Assembly (NCBI GenBank): GCA_017962085.1
Contig: JAGCWA010000045.1
Coordinates: forward strand, 1 to 45,967
Direction of reading: 5' to 3'
Length of the DNA stretch: 45,967 nt
Origin: Paludibacteraceae bacterium
Lineage (GTDB): Bacteria > Bacteroidota > Bacteroidia > Bacteroidales > Paludibacteraceae
Shown here: positions 23,721 to 31,044 of the stretch, one piece after another
Numbering within the stretch: the first letter of the stretch is position 1
Layout of the letters: every line of letters starts with the position of its first letter
Made by a program: the position numbers and the translations under genes
Notes under the pieces: model-generated
Seen by the model: only the letters and a program-made list of their open reading frames with translations
Databases searched by the model: none
What the model was told of the DNA's origin: nothing

Positions 23721-23864
23721 TCATTCAACAGCTTTGTCCCATAATACATTCAATGCACATAAATAAGGACAATATGAACCTGTGTTTCTGCCTTCATCCG
23801 AGGTTTTACCCAGTTCACTATTGCAACATTCTCCCAATTCCTTATGTGCCCACTTCCCGTTCAT
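23721..23864 (-). pseudogene. Truncated type I restriction specificity subunit (hsdS fragment)
   Basis: The frame starts two bases after the stop of the DUF1016 gene and encodes 47 residues: MNGKWAHKELGECCNSELGK, a short spacer, and then GSYCPYLCALNVLWDK before a TGA. The pattern W..KELGE.C..ELGKT...G....YLCA.NV.WD is that of the first part of a target-recognition domain in HsdS. A complete HsdS has about 400 residues, so nearly all of the gene is gone. Order and spacing (DUF1016 then hsdS) match intact type I loci in Bacteroidota. Confidence 0.6.
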
Positions 23865-23866
23865 TT

Positions 23867-24952
23867 TCAATTATTCATAGAATTTTCGATTTCCTCAATA
23901 CTTGGCAGCGAAGATTTGAATTTTTCGGGGATGAGTTTCGACAGCGTATAGCCCGATATGCCAATGGGCTGGCTCGAAGACTCCAACGCATATTGCGCCT
24001 CAACTTTGTCCAATCCTTTGCACACCAAAATGCCAATGGTGGCGGCATCTTTTTCTCCTTTGAGCTGATGATTCACCGCCACCACGTAGGTGCCGAGCTG
24101 TCCCGCATACTCCGATTCAAACGGCGTCACCTTAACTTCGAGCACCACATAGCAATGCAGCTTGATGTTATAAAAGAGCATATCAACAAACTTCTCCTTA
24201 TTACCGACCATAATTCGCACTTCGCGCCCCACAAAGGCAAAGCCGTTGCCCAGTTCGAGCAGAAATTTTGTGATGTTGTCCATAAGTGCGTCCTTTAGCT
24301 CTTTTTCGTTGTAACGCTCGTGTATGGAAAGAAAATCAAAATTATACGGGTCTTTGGTTATCTCTTGAGCCAAGTCGCTGTCAGGTGCGGGCAACTGATT
24401 TTTAAAGTTCGATATAGCCCTCCCTTGCCGTTCAAACAAGTCGGTATCCATAAAATTGAGCAAAACAGCTCTCGACCAGTTGTTTTCCAATGTCTTGCTT
24501 GCATAGAAAATCGCTTTCTGAGGGTTGCCTTTGCACTTGTCAATTATATAACGATGATGTCCCCACGGTATTCTGAATAAATTTTCAAGTTGTATTTTTT
24601 GAGATTGCTCCCCAACTTGTGGAGTGATTTGCGCCGATTCATTTTTTGATTGCTCCATAAGTTGTGGAGCGTTTGTAATATATTGATAATAAAGAGTATA
24701 AAAATTTTTCATATAGAGCAGATTGGTCGGCGAAAAGGACTTCACATCAGGCAGTTCGGTCTGTAAATCTTTGCTGATTTTCTGCAAAACTTTGTCACCG
24801 TAAGCCGATGCCTCCGACAGCTGTAGAACATCCTTCCCCAGTTCCCAATAAAACCGAAGCATTTCTGCATTTACCTGTATGGCTGCCTTAATCTGTGCTT
24901 GCTTGAATCTGGCGGCAATGTTTGTTATCCAATTTTTATAGTTTATATCCAT
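23867..24952 (-). CDS. DUF1016/YhcG family PD-(D/E)XK nuclease-domain protein
   Basis: This 361-residue protein has the usual two parts of the family: an N-terminal DUF1016 helical domain (about 5-130, including FYWELGKDV and SFSPTNLLYMKNFY) and a C-terminal nuclease-like domain (about 135-335). The PD-(D/E)XK residues seem present: Asp257 in KFVDMLFYN and Glu272-Val-Lys274 in VVLEVKV. YhcG-like proteins are often encoded inside type I restriction-modification operons, and that is how this gene lies: a possible hsdM tail upstream and an hsdS start two bases downstream. Its AT-rich composition differs from both flanks. The gene is full length and may still be expressed, although its partners are lost. 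Its biochemical role is not settled. Confidence 0.92.
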   Translation of the reverse strand: MDINYKNWITNIAARFKQAQIKAAIQVNAEMLRFYWELGKDVLQLSEASAYGDKVLQKISKDLQTELPDVKSFSPTNLLYMKNFYTLYYQYITNAPQLMEQSKNESAQITPQVGEQSQKIQLENLFRIPWGHHRYIIDKCKGNPQKAIFYASKTLENNWSRAVLLNFMDTDLFERQGRAISNFKNQLPAPDSDLAQEITKDPYNFDFLSIHERYNEKELKDALMDNITKFLLELGNGFAFVGREVRIMVGNKEKFVDMLFYNIKLHCYVVLEVKVTPFESEYAGQLGTYVVAVNHQLKGEKDAATIGILVCKGLDKVEAQYALESSSQPIGISGYTLSKLIPEKFKSSLPSIEEIENSMNN

Positions 24953-24967
24953 AACAGCAATTATCCA

Positions 24968-25012
24968 TTAAATATACCCCAATTCTTTTAGGTAACTTTT
25001 CAGCTTAAAATC
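24968..25012 (-). pseudogene. Possible 3' remnant of hsdM
   Basis: Reading leftward, the last codons before a TAA at 24970-24968 give DFKLKSYLKELGYI. Many type I methyltransferase subunits end in a similar helix (..YLKELGY). The stop lies 15 bases before the DUF1016 start, which fits an hsdM-yhcG-hsdS operon. Upstream codons do not continue into recognisable methyltransferase sequence. The evidence is short and the call is tentative. Confidence 0.3.
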
Positions 25013-25177
25013 CCGTGAGGGGGAAAAACTCAAGACTACAAAATTATAAATATTTATTACCAAGTTCAAAGATAGAAAATAACCACTAATTATTTCGATG
25101 GTTGCTAAAAGTTTTATGATATTGCAAGATCTGAAATAAAATGAAAACCCATCCTAAAATCCTCTGGGATTGCTCAC

Positions 25178-25207
25178 AAAAAAAGCCCCCAAGCCAAGCA
25201 AGGGGGC
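25178..25207 (-). terminator. Intrinsic terminator after ddh
   Basis: GGGGGC/GCCCCC (25202-25207 with 25185-25190) is followed on the minus strand by seven T residues (25184-25178). It lies about 22 bases after the ddh stop. The stretch 25013-25177 holds no gene that I can see. Confidence 0.85.
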
Positions 25208-25229
25208 CTATGCAAATAGCCGATGGTTA

Positions 25230-26126
25230 TTAAACCAAGCTCTTGATCAATGTTTCCCTGTCGCCAGCCAACAGATCCATAGGAGCGATCTCAGGCAAAG
25301 CGTAGCAGCCAGGACGTTGTTTCACCACTGCGCGTGCGCAGGAGGTCAATACCTGAGCTGTCAAGGCAGGGTTGTTGATGTGCATGCGGAACTCGAACAA
25401 TTGGTTCTGAGTCTTGCCGGAAACACCCTTGCGCTCGATCAACACACCGTGGCCCATATCCTTGCAGTCGTCCACGCTGTTGACTGGGATGACGTGCAAT
25501 TCGTCGTGAGCGAAGTAGTCGTCCGCCTTCAATTCAGCGTACACTTGCTCTGCGGTGTAGCCAGGCTCCAGCTCCACGTAAACCATACGGCTGTGGATGC
25601 TTTGACCCTTAGGGATTGTCATGGAGAGAGCGTTCTTCACGCCCTTCTTGCCACGAGCCACTACGGAGTGTCCCATGCTCATGCCAGGACCGAAGTTCGT
25701 GTATGTCAAGCCCTTAGGAGCCATAGACATCAAGAGGGTACGGATGACAGAGTCAGTTCCCGGATCCCAGCCTGCGGAGATGATAGCGGCCACGTTATGC
25801 TTCTTAGCCACCTCGTCCAATGATTGGTGAAGATCCCACACCTGGCCGTGGATGTCGAAGCTATCCACCGTGTAGATGCCCTTCTCCAAAATGCTTTTAG
25901 CCACCTCTGGAATGTTTCTGGTCGGGGTGCAGAGGATAGCTACATCCACCTTGCCGAGCTCGTCGATGTTAGCGACCACCTTCACGTCAGCCAATTCGGC
26001 CGGCTTGTTGGATGGGTCACGGCGAACGACGCCCGCCAGTTCCATATCAGGTGCTGCTTGGATCGCTTCCACGCTGAAGCGACCGATGTTGCCATAACCG
26101 ACAACAGCAACTCTTAGTTTTCCCAT
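25230..26126 (-). CDS. ddh: meso-Diaminopimelate dehydrogenase
   Basis: Ddh makes meso-2,6-diaminopimelate in one step from tetrahydrodipicolinate, ammonia and NADPH, for lysine and peptidoglycan synthesis. The 298-residue protein starts with the Rossmann motif VVGYGNIGR (8-16), and shows the family segments CTPTRN, SAGWDPGTDSVIR and FGPGMSMGHSVVARG. Length is normal for this enzyme. The gene follows gdhA in the same direction, with a terminator between them; both enzymes use NADPH and ammonia, so the pairing makes sense for nitrogen assimilation. I found no good -7 box in the short gap, so ddh may depend on read-through from gdhA. Confidence 0.95.
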   Translation of the reverse strand: MGKLRVAVVGYGNIGRFSVEAIQAAPDMELAGVVRRDPSNKPAELADVKVVANIDELGKVDVAILCTPTRNIPEVAKSILEKGIYTVDSFDIHGQVWDLHQSLDEVAKKHNVAAIISAGWDPGTDSVIRTLLMSMAPKGLTYTNFGPGMSMGHSVVARGKKGVKNALSMTIPKGQSIHSRMVYVELEPGYTAEQVYAELKADDYFAHDELHVIPVNSVDDCKDMGHGVLIERKGVSGKTQNQLFEFRMHINNPALTAQVLTSCARAVVKQRPGCYALPEIAPMDLLAGDRETLIKSLV

Positions 26127-26151
26127 TGTTGTAATATTTATCGTTTTTAAT

Positions 26152-26188
26152 AAAAAATCCCCGAAGCGAGAACACGACGGGGATTTTT
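26152..26188 (-). terminator. Intrinsic terminator after gdhA
   Basis: An 11-bp stem (AAAAATCCCCG at 26153-26163 with CGGGGATTTTT at 26178-26188) has a 14-base loop. The A and T runs on both sides make it usable in both directions; on the minus strand a T run ends the gdhA transcript. Confidence 0.85.
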
Positions 26189-26204
26189 ATCGTATCGGAT
26201 ATTA

Positions 26205-27560
26205 TTATACCAATCCTTGAGCAAGCATAGCGTCAGCCACCTTCACGAAACCGGCGATGTTAGCGCCCTTCACGTAGTTAACTGTACCGTCAGCTTCCTT
26301 ACCATACTTCACGCAGTTGTCGTGGATGTTCTTCATGATCCATTTCAACTTGTTGTCAACTTCCTCAGCCGTCCAAGAGATACGTCCAGAGTTCTGGCAC
26401 ATCTCCAAACCTGAAGTAGCCACACCACCGGCGTTAGAAGCCTTACCTGGAGAGTAAAGGATCTTAGCGGCGATGAATGCGTTGACAGCCTCGATTGTAG
26501 AAGGCATGTTAGCACCCTCGGCAACCACCTTAACACCCTTAGCGAGAAGAGCCTTAGCGTCGTCACCGTCCAACTCGTTCTGAGTTGCGCAAGGCATAGC
26601 AACATCGAGAGACTTGATCTCAGCGATTTGCCAAGGACGTTGGTTCTCGTAGTACTTAGCTGATGGATACTTAGCTGCATACTCCTTGATACGGCCACGT
26701 TTTACGTTCTTCAACTCGAAGATGAAGTCCAATTTCTCCTTAGAGATACCATCTGGATCGTAGATAGAACCGTTAGAGTCAGATACGGTAAGAACCTTAG
26801 CGCCCAATTGAGTACATTTCTCAACTGCGTATTGAGCAACGTTACCAGAACCAGAGATGGCTACAGTCTTGCCCTTCAAGGTGTCACCCTTAGTCTCCAA
26901 CATATATTGAGCGAAGTAAGTTGTTCCGTAACCAGTAGCCTCAGGACGGATCAAAGATCCACCGAATGAAAGACCCTTACCAGTCAAAACACCTACGAAC
27001 TCGTTTCTCAATCTCTTGTATTGTCCGAACATGAAACCAACCTCACGTGCGCCAGTACCTATATCACCGGCAGGAACGTCAGTGTCAGCGCCGATGTGAC
27101 GGAACAACTCAGTCATGAAGCTTTGGCAGAAACGCATAACCTCATTGTCTGACTTGCCCTTAGGGTCGAAGTCAGAACCACCTTTACCACCACCCATTGG
27201 AAGAGTAGTCAAAGAGTTCTTCAATACTTGCTCGAATGCCAAGAATTTCAAAAGACCCAAGTTTACAGAAGGGTGCAAACGGATACCTCCCTTGTAAGGA
27301 CCGATCGCGCTGTTCATTTGAACGCGGAAACCACGGTTGATTTGGAACTCTCCCTTATCGTCGATCCAAGGAACACGGAAGATGATTACTCTCTCAGGCT
27401 CACACATTCTCTCAAGAATCTTAGCCTCTTTGTACTTAGGGTTAGCCTCGATGAATGGCATCAAAGACTCAACAACCTCCTGAACTGCCTGATGGAAAGG
27501 AGCCTCGCCTGGGTTCTTGGCGATCACCTTGTCCATGAATTCTTTTACTTTTGCATCCAT
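26205..27560 (-). CDS. gdhA: NADP-specific glutamate dehydrogenase
   Basis: GdhA forms glutamate from 2-oxoglutarate and ammonia with NADPH, a main route of ammonia assimilation in Bacteroidota. The 451-residue protein has the hexameric small-subunit GDH length and its landmarks: YKGGIRLHPSVNLGLLKFLAFEQ, the catalytic Lys segment PMGGGKGGSDFDPKGK, VPAGDIGTGAREVGFM and the Rossmann motif GSGNVAQ. The ATG at 27560 is the natural family start. Upstream, TATATTTG (27639-27632) forms a -7 box with a TTTG element 17 bases away. The DNA uses codons typical of highly expressed genes in this window. Confidence 0.97.
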   Translation of the reverse strand: MDAKVKEFMDKVIAKNPGEAPFHQAVQEVVESLMPFIEANPKYKEAKILERMCEPERVIIFRVPWIDDKGEFQINRGFRVQMNSAIGPYKGGIRLHPSVNLGLLKFLAFEQVLKNSLTTLPMGGGKGGSDFDPKGKSDNEVMRFCQSFMTELFRHIGADTDVPAGDIGTGAREVGFMFGQYKRLRNEFVGVLTGKGLSFGGSLIRPEATGYGTTYFAQYMLETKGDTLKGKTVAISGSGNVAQYAVEKCTQLGAKVLTVSDSNGSIYDPDGISKEKLDFIFELKNVKRGRIKEYAAKYPSAKYYENQRPWQIAEIKSLDVAMPCATQNELDGDDAKALLAKGVKVVAEGANMPSTIEAVNAFIAAKILYSPGKASNAGGVATSGLEMCQNSGRISWTAEEVDNKLKWIMKNIHDNCVKYGKEADGTVNYVKGANIAGFVKVADAMLAQGLV

Positions 27561-27631
27561 GATTTTTTAAATAATGCGTTAGAAATATATTTTTTTATTC
27601 GATTTAATAAACTTATTTTTCGAAATCGATG

Positions 27632-27660
27632 CAAATATACCACTTTTTTCTTTGCACAAA
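27632..27660 (-). promoter_or_regulatory. Promoter of gdhA
   Basis: On the minus strand a TTTG (27660-27657), a 17-base spacer and TATATTTG (27639-27632) stand 71 bases before the ATG. The spacer is slightly shorter than the usual 19-21 bases. Confidence 0.55.
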
Positions 27661-27725
27661 AACTTTTTTCCTCTTTTTTGAAATATTTTTTTTGGTTTGC
27701 GAAACAATTTGACAGAAAACATAGT

Positions 27726-27777
27726 GTTTTTGGAACAAAATGACAAACGGGGAGAATTGTGAAACGTTAGTTCGACG
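27726..27777 (+). repeat. Two short intergenic motifs shared with 38803-38867
   Basis: GTTTTTGGAACAAAAT (27726-27741) and GAAACGTTAGTTCGACG (27761-27777) recur with one and three differences at 38852-38867 and 38803-38819. A GAATT-rich stretch (27785-27840) like those at 4529 and 38530 follows, up to the aroE stop. Confidence 0.5.
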
Positions 27778-27833
27778 GAGTCAATTTTGAATTCTGAATG
27801 ATGAATTAAAACCTTGCTTTAAACTCTTAACTC

Positions 27834-28571
27834 TTAATTGTTCCACGTTTTCCACGCGGCGACCGCTTGCCCGTGCAACATCTCGAGTCCGTTCTTGGTG
27901 GCGGCCCCCTGTTCCTTCGCCAAACGGCAGAGGAGGGTCGTCTCAGGATTGTAGATCAAATCATAGACCAGATGTTCGCTGGTCAGCAGTTGGGTAGGGA
28001 AGGGTGGCATCTCGTCCACCTTCGGGAAGGTGCCTGCAGGCGTGCAGTTCACGATCAGCTTGTGGCTGGCGACGATCTCCTCGTCGAGCTCCTCGTAGGT
28101 GAGCATCCCGTCCCGCTTCTGTCTGGAGACGAGTTGGGGCGTTATGCCTAATTTATTTAATATATAGATGATCGCTTTGGAGGCGCCGCCGGTTCCGAGC
28201 ACCAACGCTTGCTGGTGGCAGGGTTTGAGGAGCGGACGCAAGGAGTTCTCGAAGCCGATGGCGTCCGTGTTGAACCCTTTGAGGGAGAGTTTCCCTCCTT
28301 TTCGGTTGAATTGGATGGTGTTGACCGCCCCGATCTCACGCGCGGTGTCGTCCAACTCGTCTAGGTAAGGCATGACCACCTCTTTGTAGGGGATGGTGAC
28401 GTTCAGTCCACATAGGCCCTCCGTCTCAAGCAGTTTCGGAAACTCCTCGATGGTAGGCAGTTCGAACAAATCGTAGCGGGCGTCGATTCCCTCGTTGGCG
28501 AATTTCTCCGTGAAGAAGTTCTTCGAGAAGGAGTGCACCAATATTTTCCCTATGAGACCGTATCTTTTCAT
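27834..28571 (-). CDS. aroE: Shikimate dehydrogenase
   Basis: AroE reduces 3-dehydroshikimate to shikimate with NADPH in aromatic amino acid synthesis. The 245-residue protein is near the family's lower size limit. Catalytic Lys63 stands in LNVTIPYKEV and Asp103 in FNTDAIGF. The nucleotide loop reads GTGGASKA. The substrate-binding segment near the N-terminus is HSFSKNFF, where many AroE have HSLSP; this variation is common in the phylum. The gene starts one base after the stop of the upstream lipoprotein gene, so it is the last member of a TPR - lipoprotein - aroE operon. Confidence 0.94.
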   Translation of the reverse strand: MKRYGLIGKILVHSFSKNFFTEKFANEGIDARYDLFELPTIEEFPKLLETEGLCGLNVTIPYKEVVMPYLDELDDTAREIGAVNTIQFNRKGGKLSLKGFNTDAIGFENSLRPLLKPCHQQALVLGTGGASKAIIYILNKLGITPQLVSRQKRDGMLTYEELDEEIVASHKLIVNCTPAGTFPKVDEMPPFPTQLLTSEHLVYDLIYNPETTLLCRLAKEQGAATKNGLEMLHGQAVAAWKTWNN

Positions 28572-28572
28572 G

Positions 28573-29361
28573 CTATTTCTTCTTTGTGGTAGGATGTAAT
28601 ATTTCGTCCACCTTCTGCATCCTCTCGCTGACGATGAGTTTGCAGGTGTCCTTGCCCGTTTCGAAGTGGGTGGTGTCCTTGCTCAGGTTGATTTCCACTC
28701 TTCCCTCTTTATATAGGAAGAAGATGGTGGAGAGTCCGGCCATTTTCTGTGTCTTGTACCGAGGTTCCCCAACGTGGTCCTCACTGTAAGTGTAGATGTC
28801 CACCGACCCGATGCTTTTCTGCGCTCCGGCCAGGATGGTGTCGGCTGAGCGGGTCATGTTCTCCCCCGATATCAGTTTCAGGTGGGAGGTGGAGAAGATC
28901 GTGTCCTGCAACTCGTTTTTGATCACGTAGGTGTAATCCTTCTGTAGGGAGAGGAGCAGTTGCTCGTCCGTGATGTCCAGTTGGTAGACACCGACGCCGT
29001 CCACGTCCGTCGGACCCTTCCAAAGCTTGCGGAAGGCGAGTTCCTCCGAGATGCGGGAGTGGTCTTGGTTGCTGGCGCGCATCTCAGTGATTTTGTAGAG
29101 GCTGACGCTGGTCTCGATGTCCCATACGCCCTTTCCCGGCACTTCGTTCCGTTGCGCGATCACGATGCTATCCCCTTGGGCGAGTCTCTTTTCCGTGTTG
29201 GTGCTATTCCCTGCCAGGCGGTAGGTGACAATCAGCGAGTCCTCTATAGAGGTCTTGTTGGTGATGACGTACCGATAGTCCTGCTCCGCGTCCTTGCATC
29301 CGATGAAGGCGGTGGCGAGCAGGGTGAGTAGGGCGAGCAGGGTGAGTTTTCCTTTTGTCAT
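28573..29361 (-). CDS. Lipoprotein with an internal duplication
   Basis: This 262-residue protein has a lipoprotein signal (hydrophobic core, then FIG-Cys22). The mature part seems to hold two related halves: YRYVITNKTSIEDSLIVTY with a later AQGDSIVIAQ in the first, and YTYVIKNELQDTIFSTSH with ILAGAQKSIG in the second. Each begins with a Y-x-Y-V-I-x-N strand, suggesting two beta-sandwich domains. I do not recognise the family. The ATG overlaps the stop of the TPR gene (ATGA), and aroE starts one base after its own stop, so it is tightly packed in an operon; the link with aroE is probably not functional. Confidence 0.82.
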   Translation of the reverse strand: MTKGKLTLLALLTLLATAFIGCKDAEQDYRYVITNKTSIEDSLIVTYRLAGNSTNTEKRLAQGDSIVIAQRNEVPGKGVWDIETSVSLYKITEMRASNQDHSRISEELAFRKLWKGPTDVDGVGVYQLDITDEQLLLSLQKDYTYVIKNELQDTIFSTSHLKLISGENMTRSADTILAGAQKSIGSVDIYTYSEDHVGEPRYKTQKMAGLSTIFFLYKEGRVEINLSKDTTHFETGKDTCKLIVSERMQKVDEILHPTTKKK

Positions 29362-30752
29362 GACATGAGTTGTTTTAGTTGCGGGTCGTCCATCGCCTCA
29401 GGGCATATCTCGTAGAAAGCCTTGAATGTCTGGCTGTCGGCGGCGGTCGATTCCTTTAGGTATTTGGCGCAGACAGGGTAGTTCCCCATCTTGTAGAATA
29501 CGATGGCCAGCAAGAGGGGCATTCCGCTGATGTCTTTCTGGACCATTTGAGCCTGTTGGTAGTGGTAGAGCGCGAGGTCGTACTCCCCGTTGTCGACGTA
29601 CAGGTTTCCCAGCGCCACGAGCGCGTCCACCTGTGAAGGGTTGAGTCGCAGCGCATGGTTGTAGCATTCGATGGCCTCCTTCTGGCGTTCCGAGTAGATC
29701 AGGGCCTCCGCCTTCTGCACCCATAGGTTGCTGTTGTGCGGACTGATACGGAGCGCCTCGTCGATGTATTGGAGCGCCTCCTCGGGTTTCTCCTGCTCGA
29801 TGCAGCAGGCGCAGAGTCCGGTGAGGGCGTCGATGTTGCCTGTTTCGAGGCCGATGGCCTTCTTGTAGAGGTTCATGGCGCTGACGAAGTCCTCCATCTT
29901 CTCGTAGCATTCGCCCATGAGGACGTAGTTATTGCTCGTCTCGCCCGTCAGGTCGGCATATTCCTCGTATGCGTCGGCGGATTCCTGGTACCTTTCGCAG
30001 AGGAAGAGCGCGTTCGCCTTCTGCAGCAGCGATTGGTAGTCGTTCGGGGTAATCACGTAGGCGTAGTCGAAGGCTTCGCTGGCTTCCGTGTACTGCTCTT
30101 GGTAGAAGTAGAGTTGCCCGATGTTGAACCAAGCCTCGTTGGAATATGGGGTGATGTCCAATATGTGGTTGTAGATATCGATGGCCTTGGAGAATTCCTG
30201 CTTCTGTTCGTGGCTGAACGCCTGTTCGAAGAGGATGTCCGTGTTGTTGGGCGCGATGGCGATTGCCTTGTCGAGGAATTGGAGCGCCTCGTCGTAGAGC
30301 CGGTTGTCGTTCAGCGCGTAGGCGATGTTGAGGTGCGTGCAGTAGTCGTCGTTGTCCGCTCTCTTCTCCATCTCCTTGAAAATGAGCATGGCGTCGTCGA
30401 CAAGTCCTTTCCGGAGGAATATCTCCCCTTTGAGGAGCGTGGCGTCCTCGTCCGATGAGTCGATGGTCTGGATGTAGTCGATGATGGAGAGGGCCTCTTT
30501 GGTCTTGCCCGTGTCGGCGTAAAGCCTCGCCTGTTTGGCCAGGAGGGTTGTGCTGTTGGGATGGAGCTTCCGCCCGTATTGGATGGCGGTCATCGCCTCT
30601 TCCGTCTTGGCGTCGTCCATATAGTGGTTGATGATGGTCTCTATCTCGTCCACTTCGAAGTAGCCGAGGCCACTTCCTTTGATGAAGTTTTCGTATCTTC
30701 CGACCACCTCGTCTTCTTGTTTTCTCGTATTTGGATTTCTGTCCCTTTTCAT
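29358..30752 (-). CDS. TPR-repeat protein
   Basis: The product (464 residues) consists almost wholly of about eleven tetratricopeptide repeats (from about residue 45 to 450) and has no signal peptide, so it is likely a cytoplasmic scaffold. Clear units include ALQFLDKAIAIAPNNTDILF and AWFNIGQLYFYQEQYTEASE. The N-terminus (MKRDRNPNTRKQEDE) is short and charged. I chose the ATG at 30752, since an in-frame ATG at 30785 would start only 10 bases after the -7 box at 30803-30796. It is the first gene of the operon with the lipoprotein gene (ATGA overlap) and aroE. The partner is unknown. Confidence 0.87.
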   Translation of the reverse strand: MKRDRNPNTRKQEDEVVGRYENFIKGSGLGYFEVDEIETIINHYMDDAKTEEAMTAIQYGRKLHPNSTTLLAKQARLYADTGKTKEALSIIDYIQTIDSSDEDATLLKGEIFLRKGLVDDAMLIFKEMEKRADNDDYCTHLNIAYALNDNRLYDEALQFLDKAIAIAPNNTDILFEQAFSHEQKQEFSKAIDIYNHILDITPYSNEAWFNIGQLYFYQEQYTEASEAFDYAYVITPNDYQSLLQKANALFLCERYQESADAYEEYADLTGETSNNYVLMGECYEKMEDFVSAMNLYKKAIGLETGNIDALTGLCACCIEQEKPEEALQYIDEALRISPHNSNLWVQKAEALIYSERQKEAIECYNHALRLNPSQVDALVALGNLYVDNGEYDLALYHYQQAQMVQKDISGMPLLLAIVFYKMGNYPVCAKYLKESTAADSQTFKAFYEICPEAMDDPQLKQLMS

Positions 30753-30795
30753 TTGGAGAATGGTGCGTCTTGCCGTTAAATCCACATATTTGGCG

Positions 30796-30803
30796 CAAAA
30801 TTA
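30796..30803 (-). promoter_or_regulatory. Candidate -7 box (TAATTTTG) of the TPR-lipoprotein-aroE operon
   Basis: On the minus strand TAATTTTG lies 43 bases before the ATG at 30752. No proper TTTG is seen at the -33 position. Confidence 0.45.
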
Positions 30804-30856
30804 ACTCATGTCGCTCTATTTTTTATTATTGTATAGGAAAAACTTATTAACATTCT

Positions 30857-30887
30857 TTTGATGATATTGTATAGAACATTATTTTTG
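30857..30887 (+). promoter_or_regulatory. Bacteroidota-type promoter for the FGE-like gene
   Basis: TTTG (30857-30860), a spacer of 19 bases and TATTTTTG (30880-30887) form a perfect consensus promoter. It would give a leader of about 150 bases before the ATG at 31045. A second -7 box, TAACTTTG, stands at 30923-30930 without a partner. Confidence 0.7.
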
Positions 30888-31044
30888 TGGTGATTTTCGC
30901 GTTGATGTTTTGCGAAGTTTTTTAACTTTGTGGAATTTAAAATGGACTTCTGTGAAGATGTCCGATGAAAAGTAGTTAATGATGGGAGGGGAGACTCTTC
31001 CTTAGTGATGTGAATTTTAACAATTTAATAACAATAAAGAGTTC

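Noticed and set aside
23627-24298. Plus-strand frame of 223 codons across the restriction-modification scar
   Set aside because: It lies opposite the DUF1016 gene and the hsdS fragment, which have clear family motifs on the minus strand.
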